Notes: generated by a model from the letters alone, not told the origin. Numbered from the stretch's first letter, positions 47,339 to 57,916 are shown. The stretch is 64,000 bases of DNA from Staphylococcus muscae (GCF_003019275.1 NZ_CP027848.1:1736001-1800000); one strand, 5' to 3'. Translations and numbers: made by a program.

Positions 47339-48763
47339 ATGGCTGAACAGAAACATACAAAAGTAATTATGGCAGTCTTTTTAATTGGTGCCTTCTTTAT
47401 GATTTTAAATGAAACATTACTCAATATTGCTTTAAAAGAGTTAATGGAACAATTCAATATATCAAGAGCGACAGTTCAATGGATGGCAAGCGGGTTTATG
47501 ATGGTTATTGCTATTGTGTCACCATTATCAGCATTAATTATTCAATGGTTTACGACAAGACGTTTATTTTTATTCATTATTGTCGTTTTTATAGCAGGGT
47601 CATTCATTGCGGGTATGGCGGTGAACTTCCCAATGTTGTTAACTGGTCGTATGATACAAGCAATAGGAACAGGTCTTATTATGCCGTTGATTATGAATAC
47701 AATGTTGATGATGTTTGATGTCTCTGTTCGAGGGCGTGTGATGGGCTTCTTTGGCTTAATCATTATGTTTGCTCCTGCAATCGGTCCAACATTATCTGGT
47801 GTGATTGTGGACTACTTAGGATGGCGTTGGCTATTCTTTAGTGTGATTCCGTTTATGGTTTTTGCATTTATCTTTGGGTGGCGTTACCTTGAAAATGTTG
47901 GAGAAGTAACACGTCCTAAGATCGATATCTTATCCGTCGTCCTTTCTACGGTAGGAATTACGGGTATCATTTATAGTATATCGATGGCGAGTGACGCAGA
48001 TATTTTATCAGCACAAATTCTTGTCCCATTCATCATCGGACTGATCTCTGCCATTGCATTTATTCGCCGTCAGTTAAAACTTACGACACCTATTTTAGAT
48101 TTTCGCGTTTTACAAGTACGTAATTATCGTCGTGGGATGCTGATTTTTGTCATCGTTGTCATGAGTTTATTTGCATCTGAAATTGTGATGCCAATGTATT
48201 TACAGGGGCCAATGGGCTTTTCGGCTAAATTAGCAGGTTTAATTCTATTGCCGGGTGCATTGTTAAACGGGCTTTTATCGCCAGTAATGGGAAGAATATT
48301 TGATAGTGTTGGACCACGTAAAATGATCATACCAGGTCTTGTAACTTTATTAGTCGTTATGATCTTTTACACAACAATTCATCCAGGTGTGCCAGTGTGG
48401 CAATTTATCGTAGCTTATATGTTACTCATGGTGGCAGTGGCGGCGATTATGATGCCATCAAGTACAAATGGATTGAACGCATTGCCAACTGAAAAATACC
48501 CACATGGAACAGCAATTTTTAATGTGTTACAGCCACTCGCAGGTTCTGCCGGTATTTCTGTATTTGTCGGTATTTTGACAGGTGTTCAAAACAATGAAAT
48601 GAGTAAACATACGGAAGTGACTCAAGCTGTACAAGACCAAGCGATGACTGCTGGACTACACGCAGCCTACTTGTTTGCTATTGCATTGATTGTCATTGGA
48701 ATTGTGATTGCAGTAACTTTGACGAATGCAGCGAATGAAAGTAAGCAACAAATAATAGAATAA
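47339..48763 (+). CDS. DHA2-family MFS efflux transporter (EmrB/QacA type)
   Basis: A 474-residue protein with about 14 helices. FFMILNETLLNIALKELM, GRMIQAIGTGLIMPLIMNTM and the motif C GFFGLIIMFAPAIGPTLSGVI place it in the DHA2 drug:H+ antiporters, LmrB/MdeA-like. It probably exports toxic compounds; substrates are unknown. RBS AAGGAGA precedes ATG 47339. Monocistronic, with a terminator embedded in a dispersed repeat. Confidence 0.85.
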   Translation: MAEQKHTKVIMAVFLIGAFFMILNETLLNIALKELMEQFNISRATVQWMASGFMMVIAIVSPLSALIIQWFTTRRLFLFIIVVFIAGSFIAGMAVNFPMLLTGRMIQAIGTGLIMPLIMNTMLMMFDVSVRGRVMGFFGLIIMFAPAIGPTLSGVIVDYLGWRWLFFSVIPFMVFAFIFGWRYLENVGEVTRPKIDILSVVLSTVGITGIIYSISMASDADILSAQILVPFIIGLISAIAFIRRQLKLTTPILDFRVLQVRNYRRGMLIFVIVVMSLFASEIVMPMYLQGPMGFSAKLAGLILLPGALLNGLLSPVMGRIFDSVGPRKMIIPGLVTLLVVMIFYTTIHPGVPVWQFIVAYMLLMVAVAAIMMPSSTNGLNALPTEKYPHGTAIFNVLQPLAGSAGISVFVGILTGVQNNEMSKHTEVTQAVQDQAMTAGLHAAYLFAIALIVIGIVIAVTLTNAANESKQQIIE

Positions 48764-48782
48764 AACTTGAATACACTTGATA

Positions 48783-48816
48783 GGGGCTGAGGCATAGCGA
48801 TCAGCTCCTTCTTTTA
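48783..48816 (+). terminator. Terminator after the MFS gene, part of a dispersed repeat
   Basis: GGGGCTGA pairs with TCAGCTCC (one G-T pair), followed by TTCTTTTA. The same hairpin type opens the repeat copy near 58.1 kb. Confidence 0.7.
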
Positions 48817-48870
48817 TGTTGTAGAATGGCAGTAGGTGTCTGAAGTAACCATGCATTTCAAATATTTTTA
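48783..48870 (+). repeat. Dispersed intergenic repeat, copy A
   Basis: It begins with the GGGGCTGAGGCATAG hairpin and holds the 20-base core TGGCAGTAGGTGTCTGAAGT at 48827-48846, identical to the core of the copy near 58.2 kb. Confidence 0.7.
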
Positions 48871-49250
48871 TAGAGAAAAGGATTTTATTGTCTCGTTTGC
48901 TATTAGTAATTTTTGTTAATGATAAAAATCGATAAAGTGATTAAGAAAAATGAATAAGGGTATAGTATACAAATAATATATTAATAAAAATTACATCAAA
49001 AATGATTGAAAATTATCTATGGTATAATTGTTTTGATGAAATGATGTATTTTTATGCGATATTATCGTAATTATTTGTATTTATATACGATTTGATGTAT
49101 GAATAAAGCGCTTAAAATTCATTTAATTATATGCTAATCCCTTTGATATCAAGGGTTTTAGAGTTTTTGTGTCATGAGATAAATTTGAAATAAATCGTAT
49201 ATTATGGTTTAATGTTTAACGTGTTTTGCAAATCGAGGAGGTCAAAACAG

Positions 49251-50318
49251 ATGCAAAAATATAGAGAAGCAATCAAAATTGCTTTTGCTTACGTCGGAGT
49301 TGTGGTAGGTGCAGGTTTCTCAACAGGACAAGAAGTACTACAATTCTTTAGTAAATACGGTATTTACTCATATATCGGCGTGATTATTTCAGGGATTATA
49401 CTAACATTTATTGGACGCCAAGTTGCCAAAATCGGTACAGCGTTCGATGCAGACAACCACGAAACAACACTTGAATATTTATTTGGTAAGAAATTTGGAC
49501 TGATTATTGACTACGTACTGATTTTATCATTATTCGCTGTCACAATTACGATGATTGCAGGTGCGGGTTCAACATTCCAAGAAAGTTTTAACATTCCAGT
49601 ATGGTTAGGTGCACTGATTATGTGTGTACTTGTGTATCTCACATTGTTGATGGACTTTAACAAAATTGTAGGTGCACTTGGTCTTGTAACACCAGTACTT
49701 ATTGTACTTGTTGTCATTATCGCAGCTACATATCTATTTAAAGGTTCTATCTCGTTCTCACAAATCAATGGTGTCGTAGAAGAACCAAGTTTATTGATGG
49801 GAATTTGGAAAGGATTCAACTATGGTGGTTTAGCATTTGCCGTTGGATTTAGTACACTCGTTGCTATCGGTGGTGACGCATCAAAACGTATGGTATCAGG
49901 CATGGGTGGACTCATGGGTGGTATTGTTTACCTTGTGTTATTAGGATTGATTAATTTTGCATTACAATCTGAATATCCAAGCATTGAAGGCTCAGCCATC
50001 CCAACACTTGTTTTAGCAAATAATATTTCACCGATTCTTACATTTATTCTTTCTATCGTTATGTTAGCCGTTATGTACAATACGATTTTAGGATTGTCAT
50101 ATTCATTTGCTGCACGATTTACAACACCATATTCAAAAAAATATTACGTTATGATTTCTATTATCGTTCCACTTGCATATGGATTAAGCTTTGCAGGTTT
50201 TGAAGTATTAATCGAATACGTATACCCAGTGATGGGAGCGATTGGTTTAATCATTGTTGCAGGTGTAATCGTGAAATATATTTATAGAAAATCTCAAGAT
50301 AAGAAATTTATTGCTTAA
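49251..50318 (+). CDS. YkvI-family membrane transporter
   Basis: A 355-residue polytopic protein with about ten helices, matching the YkvI (COG3949) family, a distant LeuT-fold relative. AFAYVGVVVGAGFSTGQEVLQFF is the family N terminus. Substrate unknown. GAGGAGGT at 49235-49242 sets ATG 49251. The next gene starts 42 nt downstream and may be cotranscribed. Confidence 0.8.
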   Translation: MQKYREAIKIAFAYVGVVVGAGFSTGQEVLQFFSKYGIYSYIGVIISGIILTFIGRQVAKIGTAFDADNHETTLEYLFGKKFGLIIDYVLILSLFAVTITMIAGAGSTFQESFNIPVWLGALIMCVLVYLTLLMDFNKIVGALGLVTPVLIVLVVIIAATYLFKGSISFSQINGVVEEPSLLMGIWKGFNYGGLAFAVGFSTLVAIGGDASKRMVSGMGGLMGGIVYLVLLGLINFALQSEYPSIEGSAIPTLVLANNISPILTFILSIVMLAVMYNTILGLSYSFAARFTTPYSKKYYVMISIIVPLAYGLSFAGFEVLIEYVYPVMGAIGLIIVAGVIVKYIYRKSQDKKFIA

Positions 50319-50360
50319 TGATTGAGGTATGTTACAATTTCCGTGAAAGGAAAGATCGTT

Positions 50361-51389
50361 ATGACATACCAAAAAAAGAGATGGTTTATCGTGTCTTCAA
50401 TCATTTTGCTCGTCATAGCCGGTCTCGTTGCCGGCTATTTTTTTATTCATCAAAAAGGGCAACAAACGAAGCATAAAGCAGCTGTACAAAATAAAAATGT
50501 TGCGACATATACAGATATTACGTATATGTCAGGGTTGCCGAATAGTCAATTAGATATCTTAATGCCGAACCGTGTGAATGCAAATGATAAGTTGCCTGTT
50601 ATTTTTTGGGCACATGGTGGTGGCTTTATCGCAGGTGATAAGCAATACAAGAATGCGCTACTTTCTCATATTGTAGAGAGAGGGTATGTGGTGGTGAATG
50701 TAAATTATGCATTAGCGCCTGAGTACCAATATCCGACGCCATTAATCCAGATGCGTCATGCTGTTGAGTTCATTAAGGCAAATGAGCGTAACTTGCCTGT
50801 TGATATGAATCAAGTGATTATTGGCGGGGATTCGGCTGGTGCACAGATTAACAGTCAGTTTGCAGCGATTCAAACAAATGCGGAATTAAGAAATCAAATG
50901 GACTTCCCACAACAATTGACTCCACAGCAAATTAAAGGTGCTATTTTTTTAGGTGGCTTTTATGATATGGAAACCGTACGTGAAACAGAGTTTCCGAGAA
51001 TTGATTTGTTTATGCGTAGTTATACGGGAGTCAAAGACTGGGAACATCAATTCAAAAAAATTACAGAGATGTCAACAGCAGAACAAGTAACAAATGCATA
51101 CCCTGCTACTTATCTCTCTGTGGGGGATGCTGATCCATTTACGACGCAAAATGATACGTTTGTGAAGGCGTTGCACGCATACAATGTCCCTGTTGATACA
51201 CACTTTTATGATGGATCACATCACTTGAAACACCAATATCAGTTCCACTTGGAGAAACCGGAATCTAAGGAAAATATTCGACGTATATTGAACTTTTTAA
51301 GTCGACATACAAAACAAACGCAACGTGATATTTCTGAAGATAGCACACCGCATACGGAACTTAACTTAAATCCTTATGATATGAATTAA
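50361..51389 (+). CDS. Membrane-anchored alpha/beta esterase (Aes-type)
   Basis: A 342-residue protein with an N-terminal anchor (residues ~8-27) and an extracellular esterase domain. The oxyanion HGGGF, elbow GDSAGA, Asp in VGDADPF and His in YDGSHHLKHQ form a complete hormone-sensitive-lipase-type catalytic set. It may hydrolyse ester-linked substituents at the cell surface. ATG 50361 follows AAAGGAAAG. Confidence 0.8.
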   Translation: MTYQKKRWFIVSSIILLVIAGLVAGYFFIHQKGQQTKHKAAVQNKNVATYTDITYMSGLPNSQLDILMPNRVNANDKLPVIFWAHGGGFIAGDKQYKNALLSHIVERGYVVVNVNYALAPEYQYPTPLIQMRHAVEFIKANERNLPVDMNQVIIGGDSAGAQINSQFAAIQTNAELRNQMDFPQQLTPQQIKGAIFLGGFYDMETVRETEFPRIDLFMRSYTGVKDWEHQFKKITEMSTAEQVTNAYPATYLSVGDADPFTTQNDTFVKALHAYNVPVDTHFYDGSHHLKHQYQFHLEKPESKENIRRILNFLSRHTKQTQRDISEDSTPHTELNLNPYDMN

Positions 51390-51393
51390 TTGG

Positions 51394-51438
51394 TAACACC
51401 TGTTCGTACGGACATGCGATATGTCTTGCGAATGGGTG
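51394..51438 (+). terminator. Hairpin terminator after the esterase gene
   Basis: ACACC..TTCG..GACAT pairs with ATGTC..CGAA..GGTGT; the T run after it is interrupted. Confidence 0.5.
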
Positions 51439-51535
51439 TCTATTTATTTTGGTATGCTGCATGATTTTGTAAGACATTTGGAGATAAACACGCTATATTA
51501 AATGTATGTGATAGACATATTTAGGAGGGAATCTG

Positions 51536-52216
51536 ATGAAGATTCTATTAGTTGAAGATGACCAAACACTGTGCCAGCAGATTACTGAAGCACTTGTCCA
51601 ATGGGATTTTGAAGTAGTTGCGGTGACGGATTTTAGCAGTATTTTACAAACATTCATAGATGTCACACCACAAATTGTCATTATGGATGTGACATTGCCG
51701 AAATATGATGGTTTTTATTGGACGAGACAAATTAGACATCAATCCAATGTTCCGATTATTTTTCTATCATCGAGAGATAACCCGATGGATCAAGTGATGA
51801 GTATGGAGTTGGGGGCAGATGATTATATGCAAAAGCCATTCCATATGCCTGTACTCGTTGCGAAGTTACAAGCAATCTATCGACGTGTATACCAATACAA
51901 TCAAGAAGCGAAACGAACAGTGATGTGGCAAGGGTGTGTTGTTGACTTAGCGAGAGATTGTATTGAATATGAGAATCAATGTATCACATTGTCTAAAACA
52001 GAAATGTTAATTTTGGATGTCTTGTTGTCTAAAAAGAATCAAATTGTATCACGTGATGAGCTGATGACAGCATTATGGGAAGATGAGTCTTTTGTGAGTG
52101 ACAATACGCTGACTGTAAATATCAATCGTTTGCGTAAAAAATTGCGTATATTTAACATGCAACAAGCCATTGAAACAAAAGTAGGAAAGGGCTACATGGC
52201 ACATGAAACACTTTAA
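51536..52216 (+). CDS. graR: GraR, response regulator for cationic peptide resistance
   Basis: A 226-residue OmpR-type regulator. Receiver domain with phospho-acceptor Asp in IVIMDVTLPKYDG and FLSSRDNPMDQVMSMELGADDYMQKPF; winged-helix C-terminal domain (SDNTLTVNINRLRKKL...VGKGYMAHE). Very similar to S. aureus GraR, which activates vraFG, dlt and mprF. RBS AGGAGGGA precedes ATG 51536. graX, the usual upstream gene in S. aureus, is not seen. Confidence 0.95.
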   Translation: MKILLVEDDQTLCQQITEALVQWDFEVVAVTDFSSILQTFIDVTPQIVIMDVTLPKYDGFYWTRQIRHQSNVPIIFLSSRDNPMDQVMSMELGADDYMQKPFHMPVLVAKLQAIYRRVYQYNQEAKRTVMWQGCVVDLARDCIEYENQCITLSKTEMLILDVLLSKKNQIVSRDELMTALWEDESFVSDNTLTVNINRLRKKLRIFNMQQAIETKVGKGYMAHETL

Positions 52217-53222
52217 ATGGATAACGATATGGTTACGCGAACGTCATGCGTGGATATGGCTACTCATTATATTAGATATGGTATTAATCGGTGTCAGCTA
52301 TTTAGACGAACGTATGCCGGTAGAAAGTGCATGGTTTGTCCTCGGTTTACATGTGATTGTGGGCAATTTTTATTTGATTTTTACATATATTAAAGAGATA
52401 AAGTTCTATGAAAAGTTGCATGAAGGGATGAGTATTCGTGAAGTACGACATCGTGATTATGCGGAAAGCCCATTTGAAAAAGTAGTTATGGATTATTTAG
52501 ACAATAATTTGAAAACACAGCAACATATTCTAGAAGAACAACGTCATTGGTTGAATATGAATGAGCAATCAATGACGGAGTTTGTGCATGATATTAAAAT
52601 GCCTGTGACTGCATTGAAGTTACTCATAGAACAGGAGACGGACTTCAAAAGGCGTCAACAATTAATGTATGAATGGTCTCGCATTGCATATATGTTAGAT
52701 CAGCAACTGTTTTTATCACGACTTAATCATCAAGCACATGACATGTTTTTTGAAGTCGCGTCATTGCGACAATTAGTTATTGATGAAGTGCGAGAAACAC
52801 GACATATAAGTATGCGTAAAGGAATTGGGTTTGAAATAAATGTAGCACCTGAGATCGAAGTGTACTCTGATAAAAGATGGCTCAAAATGGTATTGCGCCA
52901 AATTATCTCCAATGCGGTGAAATACACAGAGATGGGAGATATAGTTATTACGGGATACCACCATGGTGCACATGTGTCATTGGCAATAGCAGACCAAGGC
53001 TGTGGCATTCCATCTCATGACTTACCACGAATCTTCTCACGTGGATTTACAGGGGATGTACCTGACTCAGAAAATGCATCGGGAATGGGACTATATCTTG
53101 TAGATAGTGTCAAGGAGGCATTGGGACTGACAATTGATGTGCAATCAGAAGTTGGACAGGGGACAACGATGACATTATTCTTTTCGAAACAGAATCAACA
53201 TACACAACGCATGTCGAAGTGA
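52203..53222 (+). CDS. graS: GraS, intramembrane-sensing histidine kinase
   Basis: A 339-residue kinase. Two membrane helices are joined by a short loop (about YLDERMPVES), the peptide-sensing loop in this class. The H-box HDIKMPVTALKLL carries the phospho-His, the N-box is ISNAVKYTEMGD and the G-boxes DQGCGIP and GMGLYL. It phosphorylates GraR. It overlaps graR by 14 nt. Confidence 0.95.
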   Translation: MKHFKWITIWLRERHAWIWLLIILDMVLIGVSYLDERMPVESAWFVLGLHVIVGNFYLIFTYIKEIKFYEKLHEGMSIREVRHRDYAESPFEKVVMDYLDNNLKTQQHILEEQRHWLNMNEQSMTEFVHDIKMPVTALKLLIEQETDFKRRQQLMYEWSRIAYMLDQQLFLSRLNHQAHDMFFEVASLRQLVIDEVRETRHISMRKGIGFEINVAPEIEVYSDKRWLKMVLRQIISNAVKYTEMGDIVITGYHHGAHVSLAIADQGCGIPSHDLPRIFSRGFTGDVPDSENASGMGLYLVDSVKEALGLTIDVQSEVGQGTTMTLFFSKQNQHTQRMSK

Positions 53223-53234
53223 CAATATTGTCAC
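53219..53234. repeat. Perfect 16-bp palindrome at the graS stop
   Basis: GTGACAATATTGTCAC includes the graS stop codon and sits 94 nt before vraF. No T run follows, so it is not a typical terminator; it could be an operator. Confidence 0.6.
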
Positions 53235-53327
53235 ATGAGCCGTGCGTTTTGTTATATGATTCAAACGTAATAAGCGATAGAAACCGGTATGATAAATGTA
53301 TCAAACACGAAAGGGAAGTGATGCCAC

Positions 53328-54089
53328 ATGTCTATCCTAAATGCCAAACATGTGACGAAAGTATATGGAAATCATCATCAAAAATTTGAAGTATTGAAAG
53401 ATATTAATTTTGAAGTGAAACGTGGCGGTTTTGTATCGATTATGGGGCCATCAGGTTCGGGTAAAACGACATTGCTGAATGTTTTGAGTTCTATTGATTA
53501 TGTGACAAATGGCCAAATTGAAGTGAACAATCAAGATATTACACGTATGTCGAATAAACAATTATCAAACTTTCGGAAACAAGAAGTAGGATTTATTTTT
53601 CAAGATTATAATGTCTTACATACACTGACAGTCCGAGAGAATATTATGTTACCACTCTCGATCATGAAACTGAGTCATGCAGAAAAAGAACAACGTTATG
53701 AAGAAGTAACAGCAGCATTAGGTATTCAAGAGATTAGCGATAAATATCCGAATGAAATCTCAGGTGGACAAAAACAAAGAACGGCTGCTGCCCGTGCACT
53801 TATCGGAAAACCAGCAATTATCTTTGCTGATGAGCCGACGGGAGCACTTGATTCAAAGAGTGCACAAGACTTGTTAGTTCGTCTTGAACAAATCAATCAT
53901 GATATGGGAACAACGATTGTGATGGTCACGCATGATCCTGTTGCAGCAAGTTATTCAGATCGTGTCATTATGTTAAAGGACGGTCGAATCCACACGGAAC
54001 TCTTTCAAGGAGATAAGACAACCGCACACTTTTATCAAGAAATTATTCACAATCAAAGTGTATTAGGTGGTGTCACTTATGAGCTTTAA
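53328..54089 (+). CDS. vraF: VraF, ABC ATPase of the GraRS-linked sensor/detox module
   Basis: A 253-residue MacB-type ATPase: Walker [11 protein letters not shown]-loop FIFQDYN, signature [15 protein letters not shown], Walker [13 protein letters not shown] and His in VTHDP. It powers VraG, which presents cationic peptides to GraS. RBS GGGAAG precedes ATG 53328. It overlaps vraG by 11 nt. Confidence 0.95.
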   Translation: MSILNAKHVTKVYGNHHQKFEVLKDINFEVKRGGFVSIMGPSGSGKTTLLNVLSSIDYVTNGQIEVNNQDITRMSNKQLSNFRKQEVGFIFQDYNVLHTLTVRENIMLPLSIMKLSHAEKEQRYEEVTAALGIQEISDKYPNEISGGQKQRTAAARALIGKPAIIFADEPTGALDSKSAQDLLVRLEQINHDMGTTIVMVTHDPVAASYSDRVIMLKDGRIHTELFQGDKTTAHFYQEIIHNQSVLGGVTYEL

Positions 54090-55986
54090 TCAAATCATTT
54101 TTAAAAATTTAGCACAAAATCTTAGACATTATGCCATATACCTTCTCTCTTTAATCATAAGTATTAGTATGTATTTTAGTTTTGTAACGTTGAAATATAC
54201 AGATGAAGTGACGGCATCAGATGGGACAGCGATGTTAGCGAAAGCGGCAAGTATTGGTGAAAAGTTCCTATTTATCATTATTCTTTTCTTTTTAATGTAC
54301 GCCAATCGTCTTTTTATTAAAAAGCGTGCAAAAAGTTTTGCCCTATTCCAATTGATTGGCCTTTCTCGTAAAGACCTCATGCGTATGTTAGGTATTGAGC
54401 AACTCGCTATTTTTGTCTCAACAACCTTTGTCAGTATCATCATCGGTATTTTCGGTTCTCGTTTACTACAACTTGTTGTTAAAAAATTTATGCACATACC
54501 CATCAATATTAAAATGGGGATTCAATCAGAAGCGGTTGTTGTAACATTAGTGCTTGTGATAAGTGCATGGATGTTAATTATGGTTCAAAGCTTCACCTTT
54601 ATTAGACGTCGTTCTATCGTACAGTTAATGAGTGATGTACAAAAATCAGAAGCGACGACACTCCGCATCACATTGTGGGAAGTCATTTTCGGTATGCTTG
54701 GCATTGGGATGATTGGATACGGTTATTATTTATCAACAGTGATGTTTGAAACGGAATACTTAATTGGTGCGATCTTTTTTGTGGCACTGGGTATTTTATT
54801 CTTAACGGTGATAGGGGCTTACTTTTTCTTTAGAAGTTTCGTGTCACTTGTCTTTAAAACATTGAAGAAACTCAAAAAAGGAAATGTGACAGTGACAGAT
54901 GTCGTGTTCACATCATCTATTATGCATCGTATGAAGAAAAATGCATTTTCGTTAACACTTATTGGGATTATTTCAGCAATTACGATTACTGTTTTATCTT
55001 TTGCGGCATTAGGTCAATCGAGTGTGCAAAAAAATGTAAATCTAACTTCACCTTATGAATACACATATTTTGATACAAATTCAGCGGAGAAATTTGAAGA
55101 TGCTTTGAAAGAGAAAAACATTCCATACAAGAAATATACACAACACCTTATTGAAATGCCTATTAAAGGGAAAGGACATAAATTAGGTGAATACTTTGAT
55201 GTGACACCTCTTATGCGTGATTCAGAATTAGAAGAAATTGATGTTGCGCCAGGAGAAGTACAATTTGTTAATATGTTTTCAATTACACAAAAGGCTGTAA
55301 AAGTTGAAGAAGGGAATCAAGTCGTCTTAGGTAAAGGAGACCATCAACAGACGTTAAAAGTAAGTAAGATGACGAGTCAAAACTATATTGCTAATGAGTT
55401 GTTATTTGGTTCAGCTGTTGCTGTAGTGAATGAAGAGACATTTAAACAACTTGAGCCTGCTAATGCAAATAACAAAAAAATGCCAAAACGTATGCAAATA
55501 GGCTTTGAATTAAAACAAGATAAGGATAAGCATTTGGCGAATGAATTGAATGGACAGTTCAATAAGACAAATCCAACACCACGCTCTGCTATTGAGAAAG
55601 AGTCATTAGCATTTACAGGTATGTTTATTTTTGTGAGTAGTTTCCTTGGTATTGTTTTCCTTATAGCAGCAGGCTGTATCATTTATATCAAGCAAATGGA
55701 TGAGACGGATGATGAAATGCACAATTATCAAATATTGCGTAAAATCGGCTATACACATCAAGATATGACGAAAGGTCTAGCACTAAAAATACTTTTTAAC
55801 TTTGGTCTACCACTGATTATCGGTTTATGTCATGCATATTTTGCTACTAAAGCTTTTAATGTTTTGGCGGACAGTCCGAATTTGGTACCTGCATTTATTA
55901 TGATGGTTATTTATTCTGCAATCTATGCGGTATTTGCGATTATCGCATTTATTCATGCTAAAAGAACGATTAAATTTACAATTTAA
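54079..55986 (+). CDS. vraG: VraG, BceB-type ABC permease
   Basis: A 635-residue permease with about ten helices and a large extracellular loop of ~200 residues between helices 7 and 8 (from about [16 protein letters not shown] to LAFTGMF). In S. aureus this loop interacts with cationic peptides and GraS. ATG 54079 has AGGTGG 8 nt upstream and lies within the 3' end of vraF. Confidence 0.93.
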   Translation: MSFNQIIFKNLAQNLRHYAIYLLSLIISISMYFSFVTLKYTDEVTASDGTAMLAKAASIGEKFLFIIILFFLMYANRLFIKKRAKSFALFQLIGLSRKDLMRMLGIEQLAIFVSTTFVSIIIGIFGSRLLQLVVKKFMHIPINIKMGIQSEAVVVTLVLVISAWMLIMVQSFTFIRRRSIVQLMSDVQKSEATTLRITLWEVIFGMLGIGMIGYGYYLSTVMFETEYLIGAIFFVALGILFLTVIGAYFFFRSFVSLVFKTLKKLKKGNVTVTDVVFTSSIMHRMKKNAFSLTLIGIISAITITVLSFAALGQSSVQKNVNLTSPYEYTYFDTNSAEKFEDALKEKNIPYKKYTQHLIEMPIKGKGHKLGEYFDVTPLMRDSELEEIDVAPGEVQFVNMFSITQKAVKVEEGNQVVLGKGDHQQTLKVSKMTSQNYIANELLFGSAVAVVNEETFKQLEPANANNKKMPKRMQIGFELKQDKDKHLANELNGQFNKTNPTPRSAIEKESLAFTGMFIFVSSFLGIVFLIAAGCIIYIKQMDETDDEMHNYQILRKIGYTHQDMTKGLALKILFNFGLPLIIGLCHAYFATKAFNVLADSPNLVPAFIMMVIYSAIYAVFAIIAFIHAKRTIKFTI

Positions 55987-55988
55987 AT

Positions 55989-56026
55989 AATAAGGCTGGG
56001 ATATGATGTGCTATCCTGGCCTTATG
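55989..56026 (+). terminator. Hairpin after vraG
   Basis: ATAAGGCTGGGATA pairs with TATCCTGGCCTTAT (two G-T pairs). The T run is weak. It resembles the GGCTGGGA-type hairpins of staphylococcal intergenic repeats. Confidence 0.6.
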
Positions 56027-56278
56027 ACATGTTATATAAGTAAATAAAATGTTAAGGTTTTGTAAATTCGATTGTCGCTCGCTTTAATATGTGATATTTT
56101 CAAATATAGGTAAAAAATCTGAATGAATACAAATGACATTTCGTCATTTGAATAAATAAACGGCAATTTGGCGACAATCATGTCTTAAGCGTTAATATCA
56201 TTTTTAAGAATTGTATTATTAAAGTTGAATTAACTCTCTTAAAAGTGATTGCACCAATCGCTGAACGGAGGATTTAAC

Positions 56279-56896
56279 ATGATTAAGAAAAAAAAGGATA
56301 AGTTCATGGAGCGATTAGAAGATATGATCTTCAACTTAGATCGAGCGGCGGTAGAGTTCGGAAAGATGGACTTTAAGACGCATCTTGACTTAAGAACTTA
56401 TGCTGAAAATATTAAGACGTATGAATCGCACGGTGATGATTTGATGCACCAAGTAATTACAGACTTGAACCAAACATTTATTACACCAATCGAACGTGAG
56501 GATATCATGGCATTATGTAATGCGATTGATGATGTGTTAGATGCGATGGAAGAAACGTCTGCCATGTTTGAAATGTACTCTATCGAATATTCAGATGAAT
56601 ACATGTTAGAATTTGTAGAAAATATTCAAAAAGCCATTGGTGAGATGAAGTTAGCCATTGGATTATTAACTGAAAAGAAATTATCACACATGCGAGTGCA
56701 CTCGATAAATATTAAAGAATATGAAACAAACTGTGATGGTATTTTACGTCAATCAATTAAACATATCTTCAATAGTGAGACGGATCCGATTACTTTGATC
56801 AAAATCAAAGATATCTATGAGAGCTTAGAGAATATTGCTGACCGTTGTCAAACAGTCGCAAACAACTTTGAAACAATTATCATGAAAAATAGCTAA
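56279..56896 (+). CDS. DUF47 (PhoU-like) phosphate transport accessory protein
   Basis: A 205-residue helical protein of the DUF47/PhoU-like family, with repeated acidic ExxxD-type motifs (KTYESHGDDLMHQV, EREDIMALCNAIDDVLDAMEE, KIKDIYESLENIADRCQTVAN) that bind metal clusters in PhoU folds. It regulates the partner PiT transporter, which begins 13 nt downstream. RBS CGGAGGA precedes ATG 56279. Confidence 0.85.
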   Translation: MIKKKKDKFMERLEDMIFNLDRAAVEFGKMDFKTHLDLRTYAENIKTYESHGDDLMHQVITDLNQTFITPIEREDIMALCNAIDDVLDAMEETSAMFEMYSIEYSDEYMLEFVENIQKAIGEMKLAIGLLTEKKLSHMRVHSINIKEYETNCDGILRQSIKHIFNSETDPITLIKIKDIYESLENIADRCQTVANNFETIIMKNS

Positions 56897-56909
56897 GGAG
56901 TCCTCACTT

Positions 56910-57911
56910 ATGGAGTATTTGATATTTGTAACGATAGCTATCGTTATATTCTCGTTGGTTTTTGACTTTATCAATGGATTTCATGACACAGCGAATGCGG
57001 TTGCCACTGCTGTTTCAACACGTGCCTTGTCACCACGACACGCTATCTTTTTAGCGGCGATTATGAACTTTATCGGTGCGTTGACTTTCACAGGTGTTGC
57101 ATCAACAATTACGAAAGAAATCGTCAATCCATTCCATCTTGATAATGGATTGGTTGTTGTACTTGCAGCTATTTTAGCAGCGATTATATGGAACTTAGTC
57201 ACTTGGTACTACGGTATTCCGAGTTCATCATCACATGCTTTAATTGGTGCGATTGCAGGTGCGGCTATTGCATCGGCTGGCTCAATTAGTGTCTTGCATT
57301 TACAAGGTTTTACTAAAATTGTCCTTGTATTAATCTTGTCACCTTTAATTGCGTTTGCTGTCGGTTTTACGATGTACTCAATCGTAAAAATTATCTTTAA
57401 AAATGCCAATCTTGCACGTACGAATCGTAACTTCCGTATTTTCCAAATTTTTACAGCAGCATTGCAATCATTCTCACACGGAACAAATGATGCGCAGAAA
57501 TCAATGGGTATCATTACGATGGCGTTAATCGTTGCAGGCATGCAAACAAGTGTTGAACCTGCATTATGGGTAAAAGTATCCTGTGCAGCAGCAATGGGTC
57601 TTGGTACAGCAGTCGGTGGTTGGAAGATCATCAAAACAGTCGGTGGTAATATTATGAAAATTCGTCCAGCAAATGGTGCAGCAGCTGACTTATCATCTGC
57701 TTTAACGATATTTGTTGCATCGTCATTGCATTTTCCACTTTCTACAACACACGTGGTATCATCATCTATCCTTGGGGTAGGTTCTGCTAACCGTATTAAA
57801 GGTGTACATTGGAATACTGCAAAACGTATGATTGTGACATGGTTTATTACATTACCGATATCTGCTCTACTTGCAGCGTTAATTTATATTATTTTAAATC
57901 TATTCTTCTAA
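56910..57911 (+). CDS. pit: PiT-family inorganic phosphate transporter
   Basis: A 333-residue membrane protein with about ten helices and duplicated PiT signatures: FDFINGFHDTANAVATAVSTRAL near the N terminus and QSFSHGTNDAQKSMGIITMAL in the second half. It imports phosphate with H+ or Na+. AAGGAGTCC precedes ATG 56910. Operon partner is the DUF47 gene. Confidence 0.93.
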   Translation: MEYLIFVTIAIVIFSLVFDFINGFHDTANAVATAVSTRALSPRHAIFLAAIMNFIGALTFTGVASTITKEIVNPFHLDNGLVVVLAAILAAIIWNLVTWYYGIPSSSSHALIGAIAGAAIASAGSISVLHLQGFTKIVLVLILSPLIAFAVGFTMYSIVKIIFKNANLARTNRNFRIFQIFTAALQSFSHGTNDAQKSMGIITMALIVAGMQTSVEPALWVKVSCAAAMGLGTAVGGWKIIKTVGGNIMKIRPANGAAADLSSALTIFVASSLHFPLSTTHVVSSSILGVGSANRIKGVHWNTAKRMIVTWFITLPISALLAALIYIILNLFF

Positions 57912-57916
57912 AACTA

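Larger units (their letters stand above)
48764..49250 (+). promoter_or_regulatory. Long gap and leader before the YkvI-like gene
   Basis: 487 bp without a gene. After repeat copy A comes AT-rich DNA with an extended -10 TGGTATAAT (TATAAT 49023-49028). The resulting leader of about 217 nt holds an inverted repeat (ATGAAT...ATTCAT near 49098-49121) and a hairpin CCCTT/AAGGG at 49140-49156 followed by TTTT, which could act as an attenuator. Confidence 0.4.
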
